A stretch of 64,000 bases of DNA from Rhodococcus sp. G-MC3 (lineage in GTDB: Bacteria > Actinomycetota > Actinomycetes > Mycobacteriales > Mycobacteriaceae): positions 310,001 to 374,000 of the forward strand of contig NZ_JASISW010000001.1 in assembly GCF_030063335.1 (NCBI RefSeq), in the 5' to 3' direction. Shown here piece by piece: positions 10,120-18,467 of the stretch. Positions within the stretch are counted from its first letter, which is position 1; every line of letters starts with the position of its first letter. The notes under the pieces were generated by a model. It did not search any database and was not told the DNA's origin. It saw only the letters and a program-made list of their open reading frames with translations. The position numbers and the translations under genes are program-made.

Positions 10120-11363
10120 AGATTTTGATGGTGTCGTGGGAATATCCACCGGTTGTAGTCGGCGGACTCGGTAGACACGTCCACCACTTGGCCACCGAAC
10201 TCGTCCGAGTGGGCCACGAAGTGGTCGTACTCTCACGCCGTCCGACCGGCACCGACGCCTCGACACACCCGACTCATCATCGAATCGAGGACGGCGTACT
10301 CGTCGTCGCGGTCGCCGAGGATCCCGCACACTTCGTGTTCGGCGAGGACATGCTCTCCTGGACTCTTGCCATGGGGCACGCGATGGTGCGCGCCGGAATC
10401 GCACTGGGAAAGCCTGGCCTCGGCGAAGGCTGGCAGCCGGACGTCGTGCACGCACACGACTGGCTCGTCGCTCACCCGTCGATCGCTCTGGCCGAACACT
10501 ACGACGTGCCGCTGGTCTCGACGATCCACGCGACCGAGGCGGGGCGTCACAGCGGATGGATCTCGGGTCCGGTCAATCGTCAGGTGCACTCGATCGAATG
10601 GTGGCTTGCCAGCGACTCGGACGCCGTCATAACGTGTTCTGCGTCGATGAAAGACGAAGTCACGCGATTGTTCGGTGTCCGCCATTCTGCCGTGCACGTG
10701 ATCCGCAACGGAATCGACATTCGAACGTGGAGCTACCGGCGCCGTGAACCCCGCCAGGAGCCCGCGAAACTTCTGTACGTCGGCCGTCTCGAATACGAGA
10801 AGGGCATCCAGGACGCGATCGCCGCGCTTCCACGGATTCGTCGCAGTCATCCCGGCACGACCCTCCACATCGCCGGCGAAGGCACCCAATTCGCCTGGCT
10901 CGCGCAGCTGGCGCGCACACACCGCGTCTCCCGCGCGGTCTCGTTTCTCGGCTCGCTCGACCACACCGAACTTCTCGGCTGGCTCCATGGCGCCGATGCG
11001 ATCGTTCTACCGAGCCGCTACGAACCGTTCGGAATTATCGCACTCGAAGCAGCGGCCGCGGGGATTCCGCTCGTGGCGTCGACTGCAGGCGGACTCGGCG
11101 AGGCCATCGTCGACGGCGTCACAGGTCTGTCTTTCGAACCGTCCGATGTCGCCGGACTCGCCGCGGCCGTCCGCCGCGTCTTGGACAACGTGGACGCGGC
11201 ACAGGACCGAGCGGCGGCGGCGCGGGAGCGGCTCACCGTCGACTTCGACTGGAAGCACGTCGCCGACGCCACCGCTCAGGTCTACCTCGCCAGCAAGCGC
11301 AAGGTTCGATTTCCACTGGCGCGGCCGGTCATCGTCGAGCGGGCTCTACCCGAGCGAGGCTGA
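10116..11363 (+). CDS. GT4 glycosyltransferase, alpha-1,4-glucosyltransferase type
   Basis: A 415-residue GT-B fold enzyme. It starts KILMVSWEYPPVVVGGLGRH, the ADP/UDP-glucose-type glycogen synthase opening, has VVHAHDWLVAHP and STIHATEAGRH, and in the C-terminal half LYVGRLEYEKG and SRYEPFGIIALEAAA with the catalytic EX7E. It resembles Rv3032, an elongating enzyme for glycogen and methylglucose lipopolysaccharide. GTG at 10116 overlaps the GH57 stop (GTGA), which fixes the start; a longer open frame upstream lies inside the GH57 gene. The three-gene operon elongates, branches and methylates one polysaccharide (inference from co-location). Confidence 0.9.
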   Translation: MKILMVSWEYPPVVVGGLGRHVHHLATELVRVGHEVVVLSRRPTGTDASTHPTHHRIEDGVLVVAVAEDPAHFVFGEDMLSWTLAMGHAMVRAGIALGKPGLGEGWQPDVVHAHDWLVAHPSIALAEHYDVPLVSTIHATEAGRHSGWISGPVNRQVHSIEWWLASDSDAVITCSASMKDEVTRLFGVRHSAVHVIRNGIDIRTWSYRRREPRQEPAKLLYVGRLEYEKGIQDAIAALPRIRRSHPGTTLHIAGEGTQFAWLAQLARTHRVSRAVSFLGSLDHTELLGWLHGADAIVLPSRYEPFGIIALEAAAAGIPLVASTAGGLGEAIVDGVTGLSFEPSDVAGLAAAVRRVLDNVDAAQDRAAAARERLTVDFDWKHVADATAQVYLASKRKVRFPLARPVIVERALPERG

Positions 11364-11414
11364 GCCGCCTTTGACCCCGTAGAGGTCATCGTGGCACTAC
11401 TGTGCCGGCACAGC

Positions 11415-12176
11415 TCAGTTTCTTCGGGCGGCCGCAGCCGCATCGAGTGCTTTCTTTCGTTCGATGTCCTCGAGGGCCGCGATGTACTTCGCCCGCTCGC
11501 CGGCACCGGCTTCCCAGTCCGCCTTGCGGTTGCGGACCACCTTTGCCGGGGCGCCGACGGCGATGCTGTAGTCCGGGATCGTGCCCTTCACCACTGCGTG
11601 CGCGCCGAGCACGCATCCGCGCCCGACGCTCGTTTCGCGTAGGACCGTGACCTTGGCCGCGATCCAGGTGTCGGGGCCGATCCGCACCGGTCCTTTCACG
11701 ATGCCCTGATCCTTGATCGGAGTGTTGACATCGTCCATCCGGTGATCGAAATCGCAGATGTAGCACCAGTCCGCGACGAGAGTCGACGCGCCGATTTCTA
11801 TGTCCAGATAAGTGTTGACGACGTTGTCCTTGCCGAACACCACTTTGTCCCCGATACGCAGCGAACCCTCGTGGCATCGAATCGCGTTGCCGTCGCCGAT
11901 GTGTACCCAGCGTCCAATTTCGAGCCTGGCCAGCTCGGGAGTCGAGTGGATCTCGACGTTCTTACCGAGAAAAACCATGCCTCGGAGAATCACATGCGGG
12001 TTGGCGGCTTTGAAACGTGCCAACCTGAAGTAGCGCACCAGGTACCAGGGTGTGTACGCCTTGTTCTGGAGGACCCAGCGGAGCGAATCCAGAGTGAGGA
12101 AACGGGCCTGATCCTCGTCGCGGAGCCGCGATCCTCGCCACCGCGAACGCAGCGGCGCGTTCCACATACTCGTCAT
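11415..12176 (-). CDS. Hexapeptide-repeat acyltransferase (left-handed beta-helix)
   Basis: A 253-residue protein with a helical N-terminal part (DSLRWVLQNKAYTPWYLVRY) and a left-handed beta-helix of imperfect hexapeptides: HIGDGNAIRCHEGSLRIGDK, GPVRIGPDTWIAAKVTVLR, GRGCVLGAHAVVKG, IAVGAPAKVVRNR. This is the acyl/acetyl transferase pattern with trimeric active sites. It resembles Rv3034c. Its position next to the methylated-glucan genes suggests it acylates a sugar, perhaps that polysaccharide (inference). The start ATG at 12176 is uncertain (ATG 12167 also fits); the frame is open far upstream but there runs through the divergent lipoprotein gene. Confidence 0.78.
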   Translation of the reverse strand: MTSMWNAPLRSRWRGSRLRDEDQARFLTLDSLRWVLQNKAYTPWYLVRYFRLARFKAANPHVILRGMVFLGKNVEIHSTPELARLEIGRWVHIGDGNAIRCHEGSLRIGDKVVFGKDNVVNTYLDIEIGASTLVADWCYICDFDHRMDDVNTPIKDQGIVKGPVRIGPDTWIAAKVTVLRETSVGRGCVLGAHAVVKGTIPDYSIAVGAPAKVVRNRKADWEAGAGERAKYIAALEDIERKKALDAAAAARRN

Positions 12177-12309
12177 AGGAAGCCACACTAGTTTCGGATA
12201 TGCCCTACGGTCCAACTCCCCCGCGAGCCGCCTCTCTGCTCCACCCGTCCGCCGCGATAGTCTCTGTCCTTGACGTTGGTGAAGAAAGAACAGCGAAGGA
12301 GAGCACAGG

Positions 12310-13617
12310 GTGCTTGGCGGCAGGGCGGATTTCGCTCGCGTAGCAGTGCTGGCGACGGTGGTCGCGCTGGTATCGGCAGCGTGCGGCGGTAGCGGCGACA
12401 CCATCGACGCATTCGCCCCCGGAAGTTGGCCGGCAGTCCACGGCGACGCCCGAAACAGCAACAGCACCGGCCACACCGGCCTGTCCGATCTGTCACTCGA
12501 GTGGTCACGTCCGTTGGGCGGCACCGTGGTCACGCCACTGTCCATCGCGTCGAGCGGGCAGATGTTCGTTTCGACCACGACCGACGCGGGATGCAATGTG
12601 TTCTCGTTCGACATCGAATCGGGTAGGAAGCAGTGGTGCAACCGACTCGGGCCGTCGGTCGCCACGGCAACTCCGCTCGTCGATTCGGTTGCCAACGTGT
12701 ACGTCGGGGATGACGGCGGGTTTTCCTCGTACAATGACCACGGCCAATTACGTTGGCGCACTCCGACGTACGGCGTTCCGCGCTCGGCACAGTTCCTCGG
12801 TGACGGAAGCGTTCTGGCGATCACCCAGCTCGGGCAGGTCAACATCCTGGACACTCAGACCGGGCAGTCCACCGTGGCGATCCACGACCTGATCTCACCG
12901 CCCGACTTCCTCGACGCCCCCGATACCGGATTCTCACCACCCGAGACCGGCCTCGCCGAATGCGCAACCGGCGCGGCCGACTGCCCCGTGGCCGCGGCGC
13001 CTGCCGTCGACCTGGAGGCGTCGAACATCTACCTGGTGCTATGGCGTCCAGGAGCCATTGCGCCGCAACTCGTTTCATTGCACTACGATGCCGATGCAAC
13101 CCCGGCGGTCACCGAACGGTGGTCTTCGGATCTGCTCCCCGCAGGTGTCGCATCGTCTCCGGTGCTGTCGGAGGACGGAAACACCGTCTATGTGGCCGAC
13201 GTCGACGGCAGACTCAACGCCTACAATTCCTCCGACGGATCCTCGAAATGGACGTTCGGCGCCGGCTTCGGCGCGTCCGCGACACCGTCGGTGGGTGCGG
13301 ACGGATTCATCGTTCCGGCAGGGGGACCCGGCGTGCGGTCCATCAGCGACGACGGCGACCACGCGAGCGTGAGATGGTCCCGTGACGACATCGAGCAGGC
13401 AGGCACCCCGGTTCAGACCGCCGACGGTACGGCGTTGGTGGTCACTCGCCGCGGAGACGGGTTGATGCTCGAATCGCTCGATGCCAACTCCGGCAACACC
13501 ACATCGAGCACATCCTTGCCCGGCGCGACAGGCTTCACTGTTGGCACCTCCATCGGCCCGGATGGTCAAGTAATCACCTCGACCTACCTCGGCGAAATCT
13601 TTACTTACACCGACTGA
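12310..13617 (+). CDS. Exported PQQ-like beta-propeller lipoprotein
   Basis: A 435-residue secreted protein. The signal peptide ends in a lipobox (LVSAAC, Cys about residue 25), so it should be lipid-anchored outside the membrane. The rest has repeated propeller blades with WSRPLGG, VFSFDIESGRKQW, GRLNAYNSSDGSSKW and LDANSGNTTSS, the PQQ/BamB-like pattern. It resembles Rv3035. No catalytic function is evident; it may scaffold envelope complexes. GTG at 12310 has AAGGAG eight to nine bases upstream. Its last 13 bases overlap the convergent gene's end. Confidence 0.8.
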   Translation: MLGGRADFARVAVLATVVALVSAACGGSGDTIDAFAPGSWPAVHGDARNSNSTGHTGLSDLSLEWSRPLGGTVVTPLSIASSGQMFVSTTTDAGCNVFSFDIESGRKQWCNRLGPSVATATPLVDSVANVYVGDDGGFSSYNDHGQLRWRTPTYGVPRSAQFLGDGSVLAITQLGQVNILDTQTGQSTVAIHDLISPPDFLDAPDTGFSPPETGLAECATGAADCPVAAAPAVDLEASNIYLVLWRPGAIAPQLVSLHYDADATPAVTERWSSDLLPAGVASSPVLSEDGNTVYVADVDGRLNAYNSSDGSSKWTFGAGFGASATPSVGADGFIVPAGGPGVRSISDDGDHASVRWSRDDIEQAGTPVQTADGTALVVTRRGDGLMLESLDANSGNTTSSTSLPGATGFTVGTSIGPDGQVITSTYLGEIFTYTD

Positions 13618-14753
13618 TTCCATCCATCGGGGTGATTCTTACCGCCCGGCTTCCGCGCTTCACAGACGAACGCGACTGCCGAGCGGCCGATGCGGGTGAT
13701 CACCACCGACATCGCCAGATCGCCCTCCAGCTTCAGCTTTGGCCTGAGCACTGCTGGATCGACATCGACTCCGCGGACCAGGATCTCGACCGATCCACAG
13801 CGGTGTGATGCCAACGCCTGCCGAAGAGTCTTCTCAGAGAACTTGATTCGATCGAGAACACGGAACCCGTTGACGCCACGGGGAACCGAATCACCCGTCA
13901 GGTACGCGATTCGGGGGTCGAGCTGCCACAGCCCGTGACGAGCGGCGTAGTGCCGAACCAGCCCCGCTCGAACGATTGCGCCATCCGGGTCGATCAACCA
14001 CGCGCCCGGCTCGCGCTCCTCGATCTCATCGGATTCTGCTCCCGTGATTTCCTCGCAGGATCCGTCGGAGCTCAACACCGATGCACGCCGCGCGGTTGTG
14101 CTCGATCGCAGACTTCCGCGCGTCAGCTCTTGACTCGTCAATCCCGGCGACCACAGACATGCTTCCTTCACACCTCCGTCGAGGGACACCACTTCGATTT
14201 CTCCAGCCCAGTTCAGCGCATCGAAGTCCAGCCCAGGCGCGCACTTGACCACCAGATCACGACCTGAGTACACGTCGAGAAGCGCCGGTAGCGGCGGTTG
14301 CAATGCAGCTGGATCGCGGGTCCTGCGACCCCCGGCGCGCCTGCCAGGATCTGCGAGTACGACTGTGCCGCGGCTGGTCGGCGTCAGCGCATCGGCTCGG
14401 AAGACACTGGCACTCGGCGCATTGTGGGCTGCCATCCGCAGCCGAATCGAATCGAGATCGCTGCCGACGACGGCACCGGGTGTGGTCGACAACGCCGCCA
14501 GTTCAGTGCCGATCGAACAGGTTACGTCGTGAACGTCACGACCGGACAGTCGGACGGCCCGACGCGATGCGACGATCGACGGGGTCGCCTGCTGTACGGC
14601 GTCGTCGGTCAGCAGCCAGCTCTCACTGCCGGCGATCTTTGATTTCGCCTTGCGTCTGAGCGTCGCGGTTTCGACCAAGGACGCGCTGTGATCTCCGTAC
14701 ACACTGCGAGCGGACGCCACGTCGGACAGCAGTGAGGATGTCGTCAGCGGCAT
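13605..14753 (-). CDS. Class I methyltransferase with THUMP-like C-terminal domain
   Basis: A 382-residue protein of the Rv3037c type. A weak SAM-binding motif is seen as VHDVTCSIGTELAAL followed by VGSDLDSIRLRMAAHN, then ADALTP and VVLADPGRRAGG, whose DPxR resembles the catalytic motif of RNA-base methyltransferases. The C-terminal third (LVRHYAARHGLWQLDP, YLTGDSVPRGVNGFRVLD) is the THUMP-like domain. RNA methylation is therefore plausible, but the target is unknown. The gene converges on the beta-propeller lipoprotein and shares 13 bases with it. Confidence 0.72.
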   Translation of the reverse strand: MPLTTSSLLSDVASARSVYGDHSASLVETATLRRKAKSKIAGSESWLLTDDAVQQATPSIVASRRAVRLSGRDVHDVTCSIGTELAALSTTPGAVVGSDLDSIRLRMAAHNAPSASVFRADALTPTSRGTVVLADPGRRAGGRRTRDPAALQPPLPALLDVYSGRDLVVKCAPGLDFDALNWAGEIEVVSLDGGVKEACLWSPGLTSQELTRGSLRSSTTARRASVLSSDGSCEEITGAESDEIEEREPGAWLIDPDGAIVRAGLVRHYAARHGLWQLDPRIAYLTGDSVPRGVNGFRVLDRIKFSEKTLRQALASHRCGSVEILVRGVDVDPAVLRPKLKLEGDLAMSVVITRIGRSAVAFVCEARKPGGKNHPDGWNQSV

Positions 14754-14806
14754 GCGATCGACGTCGAGCGTCGGTGAATGCGTAGGACATGGTTGCTAGG
14801 TGTAGA

Positions 14807-15856
14807 TCAGTCGGACTTGACTCCGGTGATCATCACGTTGTAAAAGTATCCGCGAGGCACGACGTGCTTGAGCACCTTTTCGTCGACCCAGCTCAACGTC
14901 TTCCAACCACCGAAGGCGAACTTCGCCCAGTTCCAGCCGAGCTTCTCGGCCGGAACAGCGGCCTCGAAGGTCCGAACCGGCCATCCGAGCAACGCAGCGG
15001 CGAATTCTTCGGTGCGAGCCTCCACTTCCACCGCACCCGCACTGAGCGCAATGTTCTCGAGATCGGACGGATCGAAAGTGTGAATGTCCACCACGGCCTC
15101 GAGCGCAGCAGCGCGCGAGGACTCGTCGAGCTCCTCCTGCGGTTTGCGCCAACTGGCCAGGAACGGGAGCTTGGTAGTGCGTGTGGTGGCTTCCCAGGTG
15201 AGTCGGCCGAGCCAACGCGCGTAGAAGTTTCCGACGGTGGTCGGTTCGCCTGCGAAGACGAAGCGCCCACCGGGCTTGAGCACTCGCAGGACCTCGCGCA
15301 AAGACTGCTCCACGTCGGGAATGTGGTGCAGCACCGCATGCCCGACAACCAAGTCGAACGTGTTGTCCGCGTACGGAATGGTTTCGGCGTCGGCGACGCG
15401 GCCGTCAACGTCTAGCTTCAAGTGACCGGCATTGCGCAGTGCAACTTTCACCATGCCGGGGGAAAGATCGGTGACCGACCCCTTCTCGGCAACACCTGCC
15501 TGCATCAGGTTGAGCAGGAAGAAACCGGTGCCGCATCCGAGTTCGAGTGCGCGTCCGTACGGCAATGCGTCCTGGGCTCCCGGCTGCCCGGCGACGGCCT
15601 GGTCGAAACGACCGCGTGCGTACTCGATACAACGTTCGTCGTAGGAGATCGACCATTTGTCGTCGTACGTCTCCGCTTCCCAATCGTGATAGAGAACTTG
15701 GGCGAGTTTTGTATCGCTTCGCGCGGCCTCGACCTGCTCGGCTGTGGCGTGCGGATTCGGTGCGGGGTCCCCCGCGGCGTCGGAAACCACGTGCAGGGTG
15801 GCGTCAGCGCTTGTGGTCTCGGCGCTGTCGCTGCCGTCGTGAGAGCTTGCAGTCAT
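14807..15856 (-). CDS. SAM-dependent methyltransferase (Rv3038c type)
   Basis: A 349-residue class I methyltransferase. After a 40-residue acidic Ala/Ser/Thr leader come a DKWSISYDERC segment, motif I ALELGCGTGFFLLNL, VTDLSPGMVKVA, DAETIPYADNTFDLVVGHAVLHH and VLRVLKPGGRFVF, the ubiquinone/menaquinone-methylase-like pattern. The long C-terminal region (about 130 residues, ending KHVVPRGYFYNVMITG) is specific to this family. The substrate is unknown. The gene lies between a THUMP-like methyltransferase and enoyl-CoA hydratase, the same order as in M. tuberculosis. Confidence 0.75.
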   Translation of the reverse strand: MTASSHDGSDSAETTSADATLHVVSDAAGDPAPNPHATAEQVEAARSDTKLAQVLYHDWEAETYDDKWSISYDERCIEYARGRFDQAVAGQPGAQDALPYGRALELGCGTGFFLLNLMQAGVAEKGSVTDLSPGMVKVALRNAGHLKLDVDGRVADAETIPYADNTFDLVVGHAVLHHIPDVEQSLREVLRVLKPGGRFVFAGEPTTVGNFYARWLGRLTWEATTRTTKLPFLASWRKPQEELDESSRAAALEAVVDIHTFDPSDLENIALSAGAVEVEARTEEFAAALLGWPVRTFEAAVPAEKLGWNWAKFAFGGWKTLSWVDEKVLKHVVPRGYFYNVMITGVKSD

Positions 15857-15912
15857 CAGGGCAGCCTACTATCCAGTAGAGAATGAACAAGTTCCAGTTT
15901 GCGGAGCGACGA

Positions 15913-16692
15913 TCACTCCCCGGTGAAGTCGGCCTTACCTGGACCGTTGGCGATGAACGATTCCATGCCGATTGCACGATCCTTCGTGGCGAACAGGGCT
16001 GCGAACTGCTGGGCCTCGATCTTCAGGCCCGTGTGCAAGTCCGTGTCGAGACCCTGATCGATCGACGCTTTCGCGGCGGCGAGTGCGCGTGATGCACCCT
16101 TGGTGAACTGCGACGCCCACTTCCTCGCGGCGTTGTACACCTCATCCGGTGCCACCACTTCGTCGACGAGACCGATGCGGAGCGCTTCCTCCGCACCGAC
16201 GAAGCGACCCGTGAACACCATGTCCTTGGCCTTGCTCGGGCCGATGAGACGCGCGAGTCGCTGAGTTCCGCCGCCGCCGGGAATCACACCGAGCAATACT
16301 TCCGGTACTCCGAGCTTCGCGTTGTCACCGGCGATACGACGGTCTGCGCCGAGGGCAACCTCGAGTCCGCCGCCGAGAGCGTATCCGGTGATTGCGGCCA
16401 CAACAGGCTTGGGAATCGCGGCGAGCGCGCCGAGACCCGACTGTAGATCGCCGGCGATGGCAGCCATCTGCGACGCCGACAGCTCAACCATTTCCTTGAT
16501 GTCCGCTCCCGCGGCGAAGACCTTCTCGCCGCCGTAGACGATGACCGCCTTGACGGCGGAGTTCGTCGTCGCTTCCCGTGCTGCCAGCCGGATCTCTTCT
16601 TGGACTTGACGGTTCAATGCATTCATAGGGGGACGATCCAACCGGATCGTACCGATGCCGTCTGCTACCTCGAGTGCCACGAACTCTGCCAT
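15913..16692 (-). CDS. echA: Enoyl-CoA hydratase/isomerase family protein
   Basis: A 259-residue crotonase-fold enzyme matching EchA17 (Rv3039c) in context. It carries EKVFAAGADIKEM and a GYALGGGLEVAL oxyanion-hole helix, then LLGVIPGGGGTQRLARLIG, in which the glutamate normally seen at the first catalytic position appears as VPEVLLGV and the second glutamate is replaced by Gly, so hydratase activity may be altered. Start: ATG at 16692 gives the family N-terminus AEFVALEVADGIGTIRLDRPPMNALN. An open frame continues upstream to 16851 only because a duplicated sequence has no stops there. Confidence 0.85.
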   Translation of the reverse strand: MAEFVALEVADGIGTIRLDRPPMNALNRQVQEEIRLAAREATTNSAVKAVIVYGGEKVFAAGADIKEMVELSASQMAAIAGDLQSGLGALAAIPKPVVAAITGYALGGGLEVALGADRRIAGDNAKLGVPEVLLGVIPGGGGTQRLARLIGPSKAKDMVFTGRFVGAEEALRIGLVDEVVAPDEVYNAARKWASQFTKGASRALAAAKASIDQGLDTDLHTGLKIEAQQFAALFATKDRAIGMESFIANGPGKADFTGE

Positions 16693-16729
16693 GGCCGCAA
16701 CGGTACCGGTGTGGGAACTACCGACCGGT

Positions 16730-16829
16730 CCACGGGTGGGCACTGTCCGCGAAACAGGCCTCCGGCCCGGGACTTTACCTTCCAGACCACGGATGGACAC
16801 TGTCCGCGTAATAGGCCTCCTGCCCGGGG
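16730..16829. repeat. Imperfect direct duplication (about 43 bp, 57-bp period) of the Nudix gene end
   Basis: Copy A (16730-16772) and copy B (16787-16829) share the core CACTGTCCGCGnAAnAGGCC and differ at a handful of positions. Copy B encodes the last residues of the Nudix protein plus its stop; copy A lies in the gap before echA. The 57-base period is a multiple of three. Confidence 0.85.
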
Positions 16830-17575
16830 AATTCCACACGAATCTCGCCATCCACGTGATGAATATTTGGCTGGATCGGCTCGATGACAGGAGTCGCGGT
16901 CAGTACGTCGGCCACGGTGCGAAAGGCGCTCAGTCCGTCCAATTGACTCCAGGTGGGAGGCAGCAGAATGGTGTGGCCTTCTCGCCATTCCTTCAGGGCC
17001 GATGCCAGCGAACGCCACCCGACCGACTTGGCCTCGCTGGTAGCGCCGTCGGCGTTCTGACCGTCCGGCTGAACTGCCACGAAGAATCGAGTGTCGTATC
17101 GACGTTTTTCGCCTACCGGGGTAATCCAGTTGGACCATGGCCGAAGTAGATCGGAGCGAAACACCAGTCCGTTCCGCGTCAAGAACTCACCGAATGTCTG
17201 CTCGCGGCGCTCGAGGCGACCTCGATCCTCGGCGTAACTGCTGGTGTCCGACACGACGGACTCGGCCGTCGCTCCGGCAAGCAGAATCCCGCACTCCTCG
17301 AATGTCTCCCGCGCCGCGGCGCATACGAGGGCCGCAGCTTTGCGCTCGTCGACACCGAACTTCGCGGCCCACCACGCTGCATCCGGGCCCGCCCACGCCA
17401 GATCGGCGTCGGCGTCCGATATGTCGACGCCGCCCCCGGGGAACACGGTCATTCCGCCCGCGAATGCCATCCCGCCCACGCGCTCGAGGAGAAAGACCTC
17501 CACCTCGTCGGTGCCGTCTCGCAACAAGATCACAGTCGAGGCGTCGCGCACGGGGGCCGCGTCGGTAGAAGTCAT
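16775..17575 (-). CDS. Nudix hydrolase, long-insert (NUDT19-like) type
   Basis: A 266-residue protein resembling Rv3040c. The Nudix region is interrupted: GGMTVFPGGGVD is followed by about 35 residues before ARETFEECGILL, the REx2EExG core that binds Mg2+. This split box is typical of the NUDT7/NUDT19 branch, some of which hydrolyse CoA derivatives (family knowledge). Next to an enoyl-CoA hydratase, acyl-CoA turnover is plausible (inference). Start ATG at 17575 is favoured over an ATG 15 bases upstream. The 3' end is part of the duplicated sequence described separately. Confidence 0.8.
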   Translation of the reverse strand: MTSTDAAPVRDASTVILLRDGTDEVEVFLLERVGGMAFAGGMTVFPGGGVDISDADADLAWAGPDAAWWAAKFGVDERKAAALVCAAARETFEECGILLAGATAESVVSDTSSYAEDRGRLERREQTFGEFLTRNGLVFRSDLLRPWSNWITPVGEKRRYDTRFFVAVQPDGQNADGATSEAKSVGWRSLASALKEWREGHTILLPPTWSQLDGLSAFRTVADVLTATPVIEPIQPNIHHVDGEIRVEFPGQEAYYADSVHPWSGR

Positions 17576-17593
17576 CCTCGGAACGTACAACGG

Positions 17594-18436
17594 CTAGAGG
17601 CGGTGCTGAGCGGCCGCCCTCGTTCGCCGCGCGAAAAAGCGACCGTCAACGCGATCCAAAGTAATCGACTGGCTGAACGCCTCTGTCAAGTTCTCCGCGG
17701 TAATGACGTCATCGACGAATCCCTGCGCGACGACGCCGCCCTCCTTCAGAAGCAACGCATGACTGAATCCCGGCGGAATCTCTTCGACGTGGTGGGTGAT
17801 CAGGACGGTCGCAGGCGCGTCGGGGTCCGCCGCGAGATCGGCCAATCGAGCAACGAGTTCCTCGCGTCCACCGAGATCGAGACCCGCGGCGGGTTCGTCG
17901 AGAAGCAGAAGCTCAGGATCGGTCATCAGAGCGCGAGCGATGAGGACACGTTTGCGCTCGCCCTCGGACAACGTTCCGTAGGTTCGCTCCGCCAGGTGTT
18001 CGACGCCCAGACTCTCCAGCATGTCCACCGCACGCTCGGTATCCATCTCGTCGTATCGCTCACGCCAGCGGCCGAGCACGCTGTACCCCGCCGAGACCAC
18101 GAGATCCTTCACCGACTCGTCCGCGGGAATCCGATGTGCCAGCGCAGAAGAGGACAGTCCGATTCTGGGCTTGAGATCGGCAAGATTCGCTGTGCCGATC
18201 ACTTCACCGAGGACGTGGGCGGTGCCTGAGGTGGGATGAACCTCGGCGGCTGCGATACGCATCAGTGACGTCTTACCGGCTCCGTTGGGTCCGAGGACGA
18301 CCCATCGTTCGTCGAGTTCCACCTGCCAGGTCACTGGACCGACAAGGGTCACTCCACCTCGTCGGATGAGAACGTCGTTGAAATCGATGAGCAAGTCGGG
18401 ATCCGGTTCAGACACGTTGTCTATCTTGTCGCACAT
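17594..18436 (-). CDS. ABC transporter ATP-binding protein
   Basis: An ATPase domain of about 280 residues. Walker A GPNGAGKTS, signature LSEGERKRV, Walker B LLLLDEPAAGLD and the H-loop LITHHVEE are all present. It resembles Rv3041c. No permease gene is adjacent, so the transported substrate is unknown, and a non-transport role is possible. The start is uncertain: ATG at 18436 leaves a 31-base gap to the divergent glgX start, whereas the longest frame (18478) would overlap it; GTG at 18415 is another option. It lies 18 bases upstream of the Nudix gene and is probably co-transcribed with it. Confidence 0.83.
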   Translation of the reverse strand: MCDKIDNVSEPDPDLLIDFNDVLIRRGGVTLVGPVTWQVELDERWVVLGPNGAGKTSLMRIAAAEVHPTSGTAHVLGEVIGTANLADLKPRIGLSSSALAHRIPADESVKDLVVSAGYSVLGRWRERYDEMDTERAVDMLESLGVEHLAERTYGTLSEGERKRVLIARALMTDPELLLLDEPAAGLDLGGREELVARLADLAADPDAPATVLITHHVEEIPPGFSHALLLKEGGVVAQGFVDDVITAENLTEAFSQSITLDRVDGRFFARRTRAAAQHRL

Positions 18437-18467
18437 CAGTCGGGCTTTCACGGCAGGATCTGCATGC

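Noticed and set aside
12177-12854. Extension of the hexapeptide acyltransferase through the divergent lipoprotein gene
   Set aside because: The extension is the antisense frame of a well-supported lipoprotein gene and has no family similarity.
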